From Bryobacterales bacterium (GTDB lineage Bacteria > Acidobacteriota > Terriglobia > Bryobacterales > Bryobacteraceae): DNA of 64,000 nucleotides. Made by a program: the position numbers and the translations under genes. The notes beneath the pieces were generated by a model that was not told where the DNA came from, did no database searches, and saw only the letters and a list, made by a program, of their open reading frames with translations. Numbering within the stretch: position 1 is the first letter of the stretch; every line of letters starts with the position of its first letter. Location of the stretch: NCBI GenBank assembly GCA_003166865.1, contig PMUP01000026.1:1-64000 (forward strand), read 5' to 3'. Positions 52,293 to 61,359 of the stretch are shown one piece after another.

Positions 52293-54589
52293 AGATGGGC
52301 GTATACTCCATTGGCGATCGGTTCCTTAAAGCTGGTCACCATGTTTTGCGCCAAGCGCATTTCCGTCAGTGACAGCAAGAAGGCCAGCGTGGATTCCGCT
52401 CCCTGGTTCCCATTGACGCGATCCACGTGCAATCCATCTCCGCAGCCGCCGCTCTCGGGCGAGTAGAGTTCCAAACCCAGGTCGTTCCAGCCGATGAACC
52501 AGTCGAAGGCGCGTTCGGCCTGTTCGTACCACCAGATGTCGGATGTGGCGCGATACGCCTCCAGACAGGCCGAGACCATGGCTTGCGCCTCTATGGGTTG
52601 CTGGTCAAAATGTGCGCGCGTGTCTCCCCGGCGGTAGAAACCATTGCTGCCAATTGGGCGAAAGTGGCCGTTCTCGGAGATCTGCAGCTCGTTCAGCCAG
52701 CGTAAGGCCTCCAAGCCTCGCTCAAAGACCGCCGGCTGTCCCGTGGCGTGCCCGCTCAGAATCAAAGCATGGGCGAGCTTGGCATTGTCGTAGGACAGCT
52801 CGTCTTCAAACCAGCACCAGTCCGGGTCGGCACTCTGCTCGAGAAGCTTCATGAGCCGGCAGGTAAGGGTCTCGCGGGTTTGGTTGACCAGGCTGTCGCC
52901 GCTCAATCGCCGCAGGTATTCGTGAATACCGATGAGGCCGAACGCCCACGCCCGTGGCGACGTTAAATCCGTCAAGGCCGGCAATGCCGACGCAAAAAGC
53001 TGTCCAGCGATCATCTGAAAGGTCCGGAACGGAGAACGTCCCACCGCGACGCCGAGCGCCCAAAGCGCGCGGCCCTGACAGTCTTCCGAGCCTTGGTCGT
53101 CGAGCCAGCGGCGGTCAAAACTCATGTGGTTATGAAAGCGTTGGGTCTGGCTATCGAACGCGTGATGCAGAAAGGCGGCGCAAGTGGTGGCCATGTTCCG
53201 CGCCAGCTCTGGCTCTTCTTCCAGTTCGCCGAGCAGCACCGCCAGGATGAATGCACGCGCATTATCGTCGGTGCAATAGCCCTCGGAAAAATTCGGGACG
53301 CCAAAAATGGCGTGCTGGAAGACGCCGGTCGAATCGGTCATCCGCGAGAGATGATTCAACTTCAACTCCGGCAGTTCCCGCGGTCTCTGGTCGAGTGTCT
53401 TGGTAACAAGGAATTTTCGGGAGAGCGCCGCACCCTCCAGCCGCGACGACTCGAAGGAATGCATATAGAGCTGCGCGACGTTGCTCCAAACCATCTCGCG
53501 GCCCATCCGATAAGCGTTCTTGCGCATGGCGTGGCGGCGAGTGTCGTCCCCCAGCAAGCCAATCACTTCACGTGCGAGAGCCGGGGCATCGCCAAATGGA
53601 ACCAGGACTCCGCGATCCTCCGCCAACAGTTCGGCGGCATGCCAATAGGGCGTCGAAATCACTGCTTTGCCGGCTCCAAACGTGTAAGCCAGCGTGCCCG
53701 AGGTGATCTGAGCTTCGTTCAGGTAGGGCGTGATATAGAGGTCCGCGGCTCCTATGAACTCCTTCAGATTCTCGAGGTCCACGAAATCGTTGTAGAAGAT
53801 AACGTTCTTCTCGATTTTGTTTTTCTTGGCAAGGAGTTCGAGGCTAACCCGGTAGGCTTCGCCATGCTCGCGCAGTTCATTGGGATGAGTGGCCCCCAGA
53901 ACGATGTAAACGACGTCCGGAAATTCGGCCAGAATCCGCGGCAGGGCGTTGAGCATATACTCGATGCCCTTGTTGGGCGAAAGCAGGCCGAAGGTGAGTA
54001 GCACCACCTTTCCCTCCACGCCAAACTGATCCTTGAAGTAGGTTGGATCGACGAACCCCACGTCGGGGATGCCATGCGCGATCAGATCGACCTTTTCCGG
54101 CGGCGCGTGGTAAATGTCCTCTAGCATCTGCCGGCCACGCTCAACCATGACCACCAGCCGCGTGGAAAGGGAGATTAACTCCTGCATGACGCGCCTTTGG
54201 TCCGCTCTCGGCTCGCGCAAAATAGTATGCAGCGTGGTGACAACCGGCATCCTCAGTTCGCGCAGGAATGCCAGGATGTGACCGCCGGCCGGCCCGCCGT
54301 AAATTCCGAACTCGTGCTGCAAACAGACAATGTCCACGTTGCTGATATTGAGGAAGTCCGCGGCGCGCAAATAGGACGACAAGTCCTGCTCCTCAATCTC
54401 AAAGCGAACTACTTCCGGGTAGTCGTAACCACCTTTGATGTCGTTGACGGACACACAGAAGCACTGGCTTTGAGGATGCGCGGCCGCGACCGCCGCCAGC
54501 AGGTCGGACGTGAACGTGGCGATGCCGCATTTGCGCGGCAAATGGTCGCCGACAAAAGCGATTTTGCGAACTTTAGTGGTTGGTTGCAT
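52289..54589 (-). CDS. GT4 glycosyltransferase fused to an alpha/alpha-barrel-like domain (766 aa)
   Basis: The N-terminal 390 residues are GT-B family 4 (GDHLPRKCGIATFTSDLL, LLTFGLLSPNKGIEYML, YLNEAQITSGTLAYTFGAGKAVISTPYWHAAELLAED). The C-terminal 370 residues are repeating helical pairs with many aromatic and acidic residues (EGYCTDDNARAFILA, DWCWFEDELSYDNAKLAHALIL, GGDGLHVDRVNGNQGAEST-like region). This resembles an (alpha/alpha)6 glycosidase or sugar-processing toroid. A single chain with transferase and toroid domains is unusual. It heads the enzymatic part of the glycan operon, 39 bp after the HTH gene. Confidence 0.83.
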   Translation of the reverse strand: MQPTTKVRKIAFVGDHLPRKCGIATFTSDLLAAVAAAHPQSQCFCVSVNDIKGGYDYPEVVRFEIEEQDLSSYLRAADFLNISNVDIVCLQHEFGIYGGPAGGHILAFLRELRMPVVTTLHTILREPRADQRRVMQELISLSTRLVVMVERGRQMLEDIYHAPPEKVDLIAHGIPDVGFVDPTYFKDQFGVEGKVVLLTFGLLSPNKGIEYMLNALPRILAEFPDVVYIVLGATHPNELREHGEAYRVSLELLAKKNKIEKNVIFYNDFVDLENLKEFIGAADLYITPYLNEAQITSGTLAYTFGAGKAVISTPYWHAAELLAEDRGVLVPFGDAPALAREVIGLLGDDTRRHAMRKNAYRMGREMVWSNVAQLYMHSFESSRLEGAALSRKFLVTKTLDQRPRELPELKLNHLSRMTDSTGVFQHAIFGVPNFSEGYCTDDNARAFILAVLLGELEEEPELARNMATTCAAFLHHAFDSQTQRFHNHMSFDRRWLDDQGSEDCQGRALWALGVAVGRSPFRTFQMIAGQLFASALPALTDLTSPRAWAFGLIGIHEYLRRLSGDSLVNQTRETLTCRLMKLLEQSADPDWCWFEDELSYDNAKLAHALILSGHATGQPAVFERGLEALRWLNELQISENGHFRPIGSNGFYRRGDTRAHFDQQPIEAQAMVSACLEAYRATSDIWWYEQAERAFDWFIGWNDLGLELYSPESGGCGDGLHVDRVNGNQGAESTLAFLLSLTEMRLAQNMVTSFKEPIANGVYAHL

Positions 54590-54628
54590 GAGGCATTCCT
54601 TTGCTGCCCGGCGGGCTCCGACCGCGGC

Positions 54629-55519
54629 CTAGTTTGCTTCCTTGGGTTGCTCCTTGTGCCGCGCCGCGGCAATGAAATGCAGAGGGTCCCTCAGGTTTTG
54701 CAGTTCTCGGTAATAGTACAGAGGAGTGGGCCGTCTCCCATTGAACTCCAGCGTCTTCAGGAATTCGATCTCCTCTTCGTTGACGTCGCCGCTCAGGGAT
54801 TTATCGTTGAGGAACTGCTCAAAGCCTGGTTCCATCGCGAAGCGTTTTTGTTGCTGCTGTTCCACAAACTCAAATCGCTTTACACTGCCTGGCGCCAGCC
54901 GGCGGTTCAAGATAATCTCCAAGCCGAAAGTCTTAAGGTCCATGTCCCAGGAGTCGATCATCGGATCGAGGAAAGAGACGCAATTCTCAACAGAGATACT
55001 GAAGACGTCGGTGTCGAGGAACTCTAGACTCGTGACTCGCATCTGCTGGTAGCTGCGGCCGCTGAGCTGAGCCATCAACCGGAGCCACTCCTCGCTTCGC
55101 AATTCCTCCTTGGCAATGCCTTGCGCGACATCCAGAAGTTTTTGCGTGACCAGGCGCTCGAGTTCGCCAAAGGGCTCTCTCTCAAAAATCCTGCGTACTT
55201 CCTTTTGCCTTTCGGGCTCGCATTTGCGGAGAATCAAATCCCGGCATTGTTTGAAGAGTGGCCTGGGCGGCTCGGTCGCTCTCTTCTTCAACTCCTCCTG
55301 ACGCTGAACTTCCGCCAGTCTCGAAAGTTCTCCGGCCGGGAGCTTGAGGAATTCGCCCATCTTGTCGTAGATATCGGTACGCCCAGGCGCCGGAGGGGCC
55401 TTCTTTCGAGTCAGGAGCTGTGAGATATAGGAATCAGTGACCTGAGTGGCGGCAGCCAGATCTCTCTGATCCAGGCCAAGCTCACTCAAGCGCTGCTTTA
55501 TCACGAGAGATACGTCCAC
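54629..55519 (-). CDS. Helix-turn-helix (XRE-type) regulator of the glycan operon
   Basis: The GTG start at 55519 has ribosome site GAGGAG, giving 296 aa. The N-terminal XRE domain is IKQRLSELGLDQRDLAAATQVTDSYISQLLTRKKAPP. The remaining 220 residues are charged and helical, with no known ligand domain. A perfect TTCACCA-N4-TGGTGAA palindrome lies 18-35 nt upstream of the start, which suggests autoregulation. The GT4-fusion gene follows after 39 bp, so it is probably the first gene of the operon. Confidence 0.82.
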   Translation of the reverse strand: MDVSLVIKQRLSELGLDQRDLAAATQVTDSYISQLLTRKKAPPAPGRTDIYDKMGEFLKLPAGELSRLAEVQRQEELKKRATEPPRPLFKQCRDLILRKCEPERQKEVRRIFEREPFGELERLVTQKLLDVAQGIAKEELRSEEWLRLMAQLSGRSYQQMRVTSLEFLDTDVFSISVENCVSFLDPMIDSWDMDLKTFGLEIILNRRLAPGSVKRFEFVEQQQQKRFAMEPGFEQFLNDKSLSGDVNEEEIEFLKTLEFNGRRPTPLYYYRELQNLRDPLHFIAAARHKEQPKEAN

Positions 55520-55536
55520 TGGCTCCTCGGTGGAAA

Positions 55537-55554
55537 TTCACCACTTCTGGTGAA
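55537..55554. promoter_or_regulatory. Perfect TTCACCA-N4-TGGTGAA operator before the HTH gene
   Basis: An 18-bp palindrome with perfect 7-bp arms just upstream of the HTH gene start. A second version with an intact right half (TTAACTGATACTGGTGAA) lies at 55601-55618 and overlaps the -10 region of the divergent gene. Paired operators between divergent genes suit the adjacent XRE regulator. Confidence 0.65.
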
Positions 55555-55583
55555 TCACTACTCCATTCTGGCATGACTTCGCC

Positions 55584-55612
55584 TTGACAAGCAACAATAA
55601 TTAACTGATACT
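55584..55612 (+). promoter_or_regulatory. Sigma-70-type promoter of the 76-aa gene
   Basis: A perfect -35 TTGACA (55584-55589), a 17-bp spacer and GATACT as -10 (55607-55612), 45 bp before the ATG at 55657. The right half of the second operator-like sequence overlaps the -10 box. Confidence 0.6.
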
Positions 55613-55656
55613 GGTGAATGGATGCGAGAGTCGTGTGCCTCCGGTAAATTCAAAAA

Positions 55657-55887
55657 ATGGACAAACGATTAGCAAAGCGCCACAAGCGCCAAGTCTCTCG
55701 CGCAAAGGAACGGGTTAAGCTCTCCGAGCCCGACCTGAGGACGCCTGAACAGATCAAGGCCGCCCGGGAAGCAAGCCGCCCGGACATGGGCCGTAGCAGC
55801 AGCGATGCCAATGTCGGCAAGTCCACGCCGTCATTCCGGAGTAGCCAGGCCCGTGGCACGGGCAGTGCGGCGAAAACTGACGGGTAG
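55657..55887 (+). CDS. Small basic hypothetical protein (76 aa)
   Basis: A strongly basic N-terminus (MDKRLAKRHKRQVSRAKERVKL) is followed by PDLRTPEQIKAAREASRPDMG and a Ser/Gly/Lys-rich tail. There is no membrane segment and no cysteine. It looks like an unstructured or nucleic-acid-associated protein. A good promoter lies upstream. The zinc-ribbon gene follows after 2 bp, so the two are likely co-transcribed. Confidence 0.65.
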   Translation: MDKRLAKRHKRQVSRAKERVKLSEPDLRTPEQIKAAREASRPDMGRSSSDANVGKSTPSFRSSQARGTGSAAKTDG

Positions 55888-55889
55888 GA

Positions 55890-56078
55890 ATGAGGCTATG
55901 GAACACTATGTTCTCCACGCAATGTCCGAATTGCAGATCTGTCGAATTTAGGGGCGTCGGCGTTCGAAACGCCATGGAGAAGGCTCTCCACTGGATCCTG
56001 TTACCCTATCGCTGCTCTCTTTGCGGCCGCCACTTTTTCCTGTTCCGGTGGCAAGCTCCCATCGAGGGCACTGCCTGA
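55890..56078 (+). CDS. Small zinc-ribbon protein (62 aa)
   Basis: Two C-x2-C knuckles (CPNC near residue 12, CSLC near residue 42) separated by a hydrophobic helix suggest a zinc ribbon (SVEFRGVGVRN; YRCSLCGRHFFLFR). Similar short proteins are common and uncharacterised. Its 3' end overlaps the likely start of the nitroreductase-family gene. Confidence 0.65.
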   Translation: MRLWNTMFSTQCPNCRSVEFRGVGVRNAMEKALHWILLPYRCSLCGRHFFLFRWQAPIEGTA

Positions 56079-57517
56079 CCTGGCGGGAGTATCACGAATT
56101 CACCAAGCATAGTGTCCAGTCGCTGCGGCGAACCCAGCACGTTCTCGATTGGAAGAACATGCCCAATCCGTTCCGGCATTATGAGGGCGCGCCGGTGCTC
56201 GACCTTCCCGCCGACCCGCCCAGCCCTGAGATCCCCGCACTCGAATTGCTTCGCGGCGGCACAGGCGCGACAGAAGCCGTAGACGGTCCGGCGTTCCTTT
56301 CCGAACTACTGTTCTATTCCGCGTCGATCAGCGCTTCCAAGCTTGTCCCATCCACCGGAGACCGCTATGCGTTGCGCGTGAATCCATCCTCTGGCAATCT
56401 GCATCCGACGGAATTTCACTTCGTCACGCGCGGCTTAAAGGAGTGGCCGGATGGACTGTATCATTACCGTCCCTCTTCACACATGGCGGAGCAGCGCGCG
56501 ACCGGCGATTTTGACATGAAGCTGATCGCGAGCTCGGCGCTAATCGTATTTGTTCTGACCAGCATTGCGTGGCGCGAGGCATGGAAGTACCGGGATCGGG
56601 CCTATCGATATTGCTTGCACGACATCGGGCACGCCTGGCAGGCGCTCGCGCTCGCTGCCCGAGCCATGGGGTGCGACGGCTTGGCCGTTCGAGACTTCCC
56701 GGACGATGACGTCGCGCGACTCTGCCGCCTCCACGAAGACGAGTGGCCGATGCTGATTCTCGAGCTGAGGGGCAAGTCAATTCCAGTGCGCGAACCCGAC
56801 CATCGCGAGACTGTTTGGTACGGCGGGCAAGCGAACCAGCTTTCCAAGGAAACCATCGCTTACCCGTGGATTGAATCGATTCACGGCGCCACCAAGCCAA
56901 CACTCAACACACCCGCGGAGCCGGCTCCTTCTGGGTCAGGCGAGATCAAGCTGCCCGTTCCTGCTTCATCGACACTTGCTTTTGGCGAGGTCGCGCGCAA
57001 GCGGCGTTCGGCGCTCGACTTCGTGGGTTTCACGCCATCCATGTCGCTCGCGCAGCTTTCGGCGGTCATGTCCACTACGCGCCCGGATTTCATCCAGCTC
57101 TATTTGTACGTGCATCGCGTCGACGGCCTCGAACCTGGCGTGTATCGATACTGGCCCGAGAGCGCCGAATTGGAGCAGATCAGAAGCGGCGACCAGCGGG
57201 TCGCAGCCGCCGGACTGAGCCTCGGCCAGGATCTCGCGGGTAACGCCTGCGTGGCGTTCTCTATGATCGGCGATCTCGACCGCGCCGTCCGCGCCCTTGG
57301 CGACCGAGGCTACCGCTACGTGCATTTCGAAGCCGGCGCCATCGGACAGCGGCTATATCTTGCCGCTGAAGCGCTGGGGCTAGGAGCGACCGGAATCGGC
57401 GCATTTTTCGACGATGAAGTGCATCGTTACCTCAACCTGGCCTCCGAGCCAGCACACGTGGTGGTGTACCATTTCGCGATCGGTTATCCGGTCCCCGATC
57501 CGCGCGTCGTTGCCTAG
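56048..57517 (+). CDS. SagB/ThcOx-type double nitroreductase-family oxidoreductase
   Basis: The start is uncertain. The conserved N-terminal stretch YHEFTKHSVQSLRR requires a start at or before the GTG at 56048 (489 aa), which overlaps the zinc-ribbon gene. A TTG at 56021 would give 498 aa. Two FMN-dependent nitroreductase-like domains are visible: the first with SASISASKLVPSTGDRYALRVNPSSGNLHPTE, the second with RKRRSALDFVGF and HFEAGAIGQRLYLAAEALGLGATGIGAFFDDEVH. Relatives oxidise azolines in peptide maturation, but no YcaO cyclodehydratase is nearby, so the substrate is unknown. The stop overlaps the Kgd stop by 3 nt. Confidence 0.82.
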   Translation: MASSHRGHCLTWREYHEFTKHSVQSLRRTQHVLDWKNMPNPFRHYEGAPVLDLPADPPSPEIPALELLRGGTGATEAVDGPAFLSELLFYSASISASKLVPSTGDRYALRVNPSSGNLHPTEFHFVTRGLKEWPDGLYHYRPSSHMAEQRATGDFDMKLIASSALIVFVLTSIAWREAWKYRDRAYRYCLHDIGHAWQALALAARAMGCDGLAVRDFPDDDVARLCRLHEDEWPMLILELRGKSIPVREPDHRETVWYGGQANQLSKETIAYPWIESIHGATKPTLNTPAEPAPSGSGEIKLPVPASSTLAFGEVARKRRSALDFVGFTPSMSLAQLSAVMSTTRPDFIQLYLYVHRVDGLEPGVYRYWPESAELEQIRSGDQRVAAAGLSLGQDLAGNACVAFSMIGDLDRAVRALGDRGYRYVHFEAGAIGQRLYLAAEALGLGATGIGAFFDDEVHRYLNLASEPAHVVVYHFAIGYPVPDPRVVA

Positions 57518-60500
57518 CGTTTACGGCGCGCCAGCACCTTGCGCTTGGTCGTCGTCGCTGTTTCCAATCTGATTTCGGCGGAAAGCGCCTGGTCCAGCAG
57601 CTCGGCCAACTCCTGCTGATGGCGCTTGAACGATCCGGAAGCGGGACTCGCGCTCGCGGCGCGGCCGGCATACCGGAGCACGCGCTGCGTGGGGTCGAGA
57701 ATGGCCTGAAACTGTTCCTGCACAAAACGCCACGCTCCCATGTTGCGCGGTTCCTCTTGCACCCACACGACCTCGGCCGTTTCCGGATAGCGCGCCAAAA
57801 TATCGCGCACTTGGTCTGCCCGGAATGGATAGATCTGCTCCAGACGAATCACCGCCACATTCTGGATGTTGCGCTCGTCTCGCGCGGCCAGGATGTCGTA
57901 GTAAACCTGTCCGGAGCACAGTAACACGCGATTGACCCGCGATAATTCCATGCCCGTGGTGTCGTCGAGCACTTCGCGGAATGAGCCCGTCATCAATTCG
58001 TTGATGTTCGAGACAGCCTTGGGGTGGCGCAACATTCGCTTGGGAGTAAAGACGATCAGCGGTTTGCGGACTCCACGGCGGTCCGCTCCGCCGTGCATCT
58101 GCCGGCGCAGCAGATGGAAATACTGCGCGGGCGTGCTAGCGTTCACCACTTGCAGATTGTCCTCGGCGCAGAGGGTCAGGAAGCGTTCGATGCGCGCGCT
58201 GGAATGCTCGGGGCCTTGTCCTTCGTAGCCATGCGGCAACAGCAACACCAGACCGCTGGGCTGGCCCCATTTGGATTCGGCGCTGGCGACAAACTGGTCG
58301 ATCAGGATTTGCGCGCCATTGGCGAAGTCGCCGAACTGCGCCTCCCACAGCACCAGCGTCAGCGGATCGGCCACGCTGTAGCCGAATTCAAATCCCATAA
58401 CCGCGTACTCGCTCAACGAGCTGTCGTAGACTTCGAAGCGCGCTTGGTTTGGCGCGAGATGCTGCAAGGGAATGTAGCGCTGGCCGGTTTCGCTGTCAAA
58501 CAGCTCCAGGTGGCGCTGGCTGAAAGTTCCGCGCCCGCTATCCTGTCCGCTTAAACGGATCGGCGTCCGTTCCATAACCAGAGTTCCGAAGGCCAGCGTT
58601 TCCGCTGTGGCCCAATCGATTGGCGCTCCGCGCAGAATTTCCTGGCGCTTCTTGAGCGTGCCTTCCAGCTTGGGGTGTACGTGAAATTCATCCGGAAACG
58701 TGGTGATGCCGTGAACCACACGCTCCAGCGCGGCTCGATCCACGGCCGTGTTCGGACTTGGCGTCGCGATTTCGTCAAGCTCCACGGCGCTGAGATCCTG
58801 GAGTTGGTATTCTTCCTGGTTCTGCTTGGAAGCGTCGAAGATATCGTTGAGCCGCTGGCTGATGCTCTTACGGATTTGCGCAACTTGCTCGTCATCGATC
58901 AAGTGTTCGCGCACCAGGTGATCGGAGTACTGCGCCGCCACCGACGGATGATTGCGGATCTTGCGATACAGAATCGGCTGCGTATAGCTCGGGTCGTCGC
59001 CTTCGTTGTGGCCATGCCGGCGGTAGCAGAACATGTCGATCACCACGTCGCGCTTGAATGTCTGGCGATAGTCGTAGGCCATCTGCGCCACGCGGATGCA
59101 AGCATCCGGATCGTCGCCATTGACGTGGAAGATGGGCGCCTGCACCATGCGCGCGACGTCGGTTGAGTACGGCGTCGAACGCGCTTCATTGGGATTGGTG
59201 GTGAATCCGATCTGGTTGTTGATCACCAGGTGAATGGTGCCGCCGGTTGTGTAGCCTTCCAGTTGCGAGAGGTTGAGCGTCTCGGGAACCACGCCCTGGC
59301 CGGCGAAAGCGGCGTCGCCGTGAATCAAGATGGGGATGACGCGCTCGCGGTTGGTGTCGCCGAGCCGGTCCTGCTTGGGCCGCACGAGACCTTCCACCAC
59401 CGGGTCCACCGCTTCCAGATGGCTCGGATTGAACGCTACCGAAACCACGATCTCGCGTCCCGAGGACGATTTCCGCACGCCGCTCGCGCCGAGATGATAT
59501 TTCACGTCGCCCGAGCCGTGCGTGCTTTCGGGATCGATGCCTTCAAACTCGGAAAACAGTTGCAACAGGGACTTGCCGACGATGTTCGCCAGGACATTCA
59601 AGCGCCCGCGGTGGGCCATGCCGATGACCGTCTCATGCACGTTGGTGTCGGCCGCGCGATCCAGGATTTCGTCCAGAATCGCGATGGCGGATTCGCCGCC
59701 TTCCAGCGAAAAGCGCTTGTGCCCGATGAAGCGCGTATGCAGAAAGCGCTCGAACTCCTCGGCTTCGATGACGCGCTGCAAGGCGCGCAGCTTGGTCGGC
59801 TCGTCGATCGGCCAGCGATTGCCGGTGGGCTCCATCCGTAGCTGCAGCCAGCGCTTCTGCTCCGGAATCTGGATGTTCATGTACTCGCATCCGATTTTTC
59901 CGCAGTAGGTCTGGCGCAAGGTTTCCAGAATCTCGCGCAGCGTGGCGGTCTTCTGCGGCTGATCGTCTTCCGACATCAATGTGCCGGTGAGGAACTCGCG
60001 GTCGAGATCCCAGATGGTGAGCCCGTAAGTGGCCGGGTCGAGTTCGGAGTGATACACCGGCTCCGAACCTAACGGGTCAAAGTCCGCAATAAGATGGCCG
60101 CGCACGCGATAGGCGTTGATCAACTGCAATACTGCGGCTTCCTTCGCCACGTCGTCGTGCTGGCCGCCCCGCAGGCCTTGGATCGCAACCGGACGATCCG
60201 GCTCCCAATGCACGGGCTTGTGCGGGATCTTGAGATCCGAAAAAATCTTCTCGTAGAAATCGCCGTCGCCCTCCAGCAACGCCTGGAGACGGCCAAGAAA
60301 CATACCCGACTCAGCGCCTTGAATAACACGGTGATCATAGGTGCAGGTCACCGCCATCACCTTGCTTAGCCCCAGCGCGGCGCGTAGCTGGTCGGTGACG
60401 CCGTGGTATTCCGCCGGATAATCGATGGCGCCGGTGGCGATGATGGCGCCCTGGCCAGGCATCAGCCGAGGCACCGATCCAAGCGTGCCCACCGTGCCCG

Positions 60501-61206
60501 GATTGGTCATCGAAATGGTGGTGCCTTCGAAATCCTGGACCGTTAGTTTATTGTTGCGCGCTCGAAAGATGATGTCGTCGAAGGCCTTGACGAACTGCGC
60601 GAAGTCCATCGAGCCGGTGTCCTTGATGTTCGGCACCTTCAAGGAACGCGTACCGTCCTTGCCCGCTACGTCCACCGCGATGCCGATGTTCACGGTGTCG
60701 CGCACCACGCGAAACGGCTGGCCATTGGTTTCCGCGTACGCGTGATTCAAGGAAGGATTGGTGGGAAGCGCCTTCACGATCGCCCAGGCGACGATGTGCG
60801 TGTAGGAGATCTTGCTCTTGCCGATCAGCGTGCGGTGTTCGTTGAGAATGCGGCGATTCTCGTCAATCACCTTCACCGGCATCACGCGCTGCGACGTCGC
60901 CAGCGGGATGCTGAGGCTGGCGTTCATGTTCTCGGCGATGCGAGCCGCCGCACCGCGCAACGGCACAAGCGTTTCACCAGCTATCGGCTGATGCTCGGGA
61001 ACGGCCGGCAGCGTGGACGCGGGCGCCTGATCGTGGGAGCCGTTTTCCGGAGCAGCGGCGCCATTCCCCGGAGCTGCGGCGCCGTTGGTCTCGAAGACTT
61101 CCTTCCAGCTTTCGTCGACCGCCTTGCGATCGTTCAAATACTGCTGATACAGCTCGTCTTCGAGCCAACTGTTGATACCTAGTTCTGGCGTGCGTGATTC
61201 TTGCAT
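57514..61206 (-). CDS. kgd: Multifunctional 2-oxoglutarate dehydrogenase (E2-E1 fusion, Kgd type)
   Basis: The ATG at 61206 (MQESRTPELGINSWLEDEL) gives 1230 aa, as in mycobacterial Kgd. An N-terminal helix and Ala/Pro/Gly linker are followed by an E2 succinyltransferase catalytic domain (about 85-330, with TYDHRVIQGAESG) but no lipoyl domain. The thiamine-diphosphate E1 follows (HRGRLNVLANI, NNQIGFTTNP, GDDPDACIRVAQMA, LLPHGYEGQGPEHSSARIERFL). It channels 2-oxoglutarate to succinyl-CoA in the TCA cycle, and Kgd can also decarboxylate alone. Confidence 0.94.
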   Translation of the reverse strand: MQESRTPELGINSWLEDELYQQYLNDRKAVDESWKEVFETNGAAAPGNGAAAPENGSHDQAPASTLPAVPEHQPIAGETLVPLRGAAARIAENMNASLSIPLATSQRVMPVKVIDENRRILNEHRTLIGKSKISYTHIVAWAIVKALPTNPSLNHAYAETNGQPFRVVRDTVNIGIAVDVAGKDGTRSLKVPNIKDTGSMDFAQFVKAFDDIIFRARNNKLTVQDFEGTTISMTNPGTVGTLGSVPRLMPGQGAIIATGAIDYPAEYHGVTDQLRAALGLSKVMAVTCTYDHRVIQGAESGMFLGRLQALLEGDGDFYEKIFSDLKIPHKPVHWEPDRPVAIQGLRGGQHDDVAKEAAVLQLINAYRVRGHLIADFDPLGSEPVYHSELDPATYGLTIWDLDREFLTGTLMSEDDQPQKTATLREILETLRQTYCGKIGCEYMNIQIPEQKRWLQLRMEPTGNRWPIDEPTKLRALQRVIEAEEFERFLHTRFIGHKRFSLEGGESAIAILDEILDRAADTNVHETVIGMAHRGRLNVLANIVGKSLLQLFSEFEGIDPESTHGSGDVKYHLGASGVRKSSSGREIVVSVAFNPSHLEAVDPVVEGLVRPKQDRLGDTNRERVIPILIHGDAAFAGQGVVPETLNLSQLEGYTTGGTIHLVINNQIGFTTNPNEARSTPYSTDVARMVQAPIFHVNGDDPDACIRVAQMAYDYRQTFKRDVVIDMFCYRRHGHNEGDDPSYTQPILYRKIRNHPSVAAQYSDHLVREHLIDDEQVAQIRKSISQRLNDIFDASKQNQEEYQLQDLSAVELDEIATPSPNTAVDRAALERVVHGITTFPDEFHVHPKLEGTLKKRQEILRGAPIDWATAETLAFGTLVMERTPIRLSGQDSGRGTFSQRHLELFDSETGQRYIPLQHLAPNQARFEVYDSSLSEYAVMGFEFGYSVADPLTLVLWEAQFGDFANGAQILIDQFVASAESKWGQPSGLVLLLPHGYEGQGPEHSSARIERFLTLCAEDNLQVVNASTPAQYFHLLRRQMHGGADRRGVRKPLIVFTPKRMLRHPKAVSNINELMTGSFREVLDDTTGMELSRVNRVLLCSGQVYYDILAARDERNIQNVAVIRLEQIYPFRADQVRDILARYPETAEVVWVQEEPRNMGAWRFVQEQFQAILDPTQRVLRYAGRAASASPASGSFKRHQQELAELLDQALSAEIRLETATTTKRKVLARRKR

Positions 61207-61359
61207 GGAAGTAAATATAAGGGTGTAACTTCTATGATAGCGTGCCCAAGTGGCCGGAAGCCGCTCTTCTCGTAAGCTCTGGGATGTAAAGCTCCGTAAT
61301 GGCAGCAACTTCGGCCATCGGCCAAACATCCCATTTAGTGTGGAGAAGAGGAGAAGCAT

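Noticed and set aside
55657-57517. Azoline-type modified peptide cluster
   Set aside because: SagB-like oxidoreductase present, but no YcaO cyclodehydratase and no Cys/Ser/Thr-rich precursor next to it.
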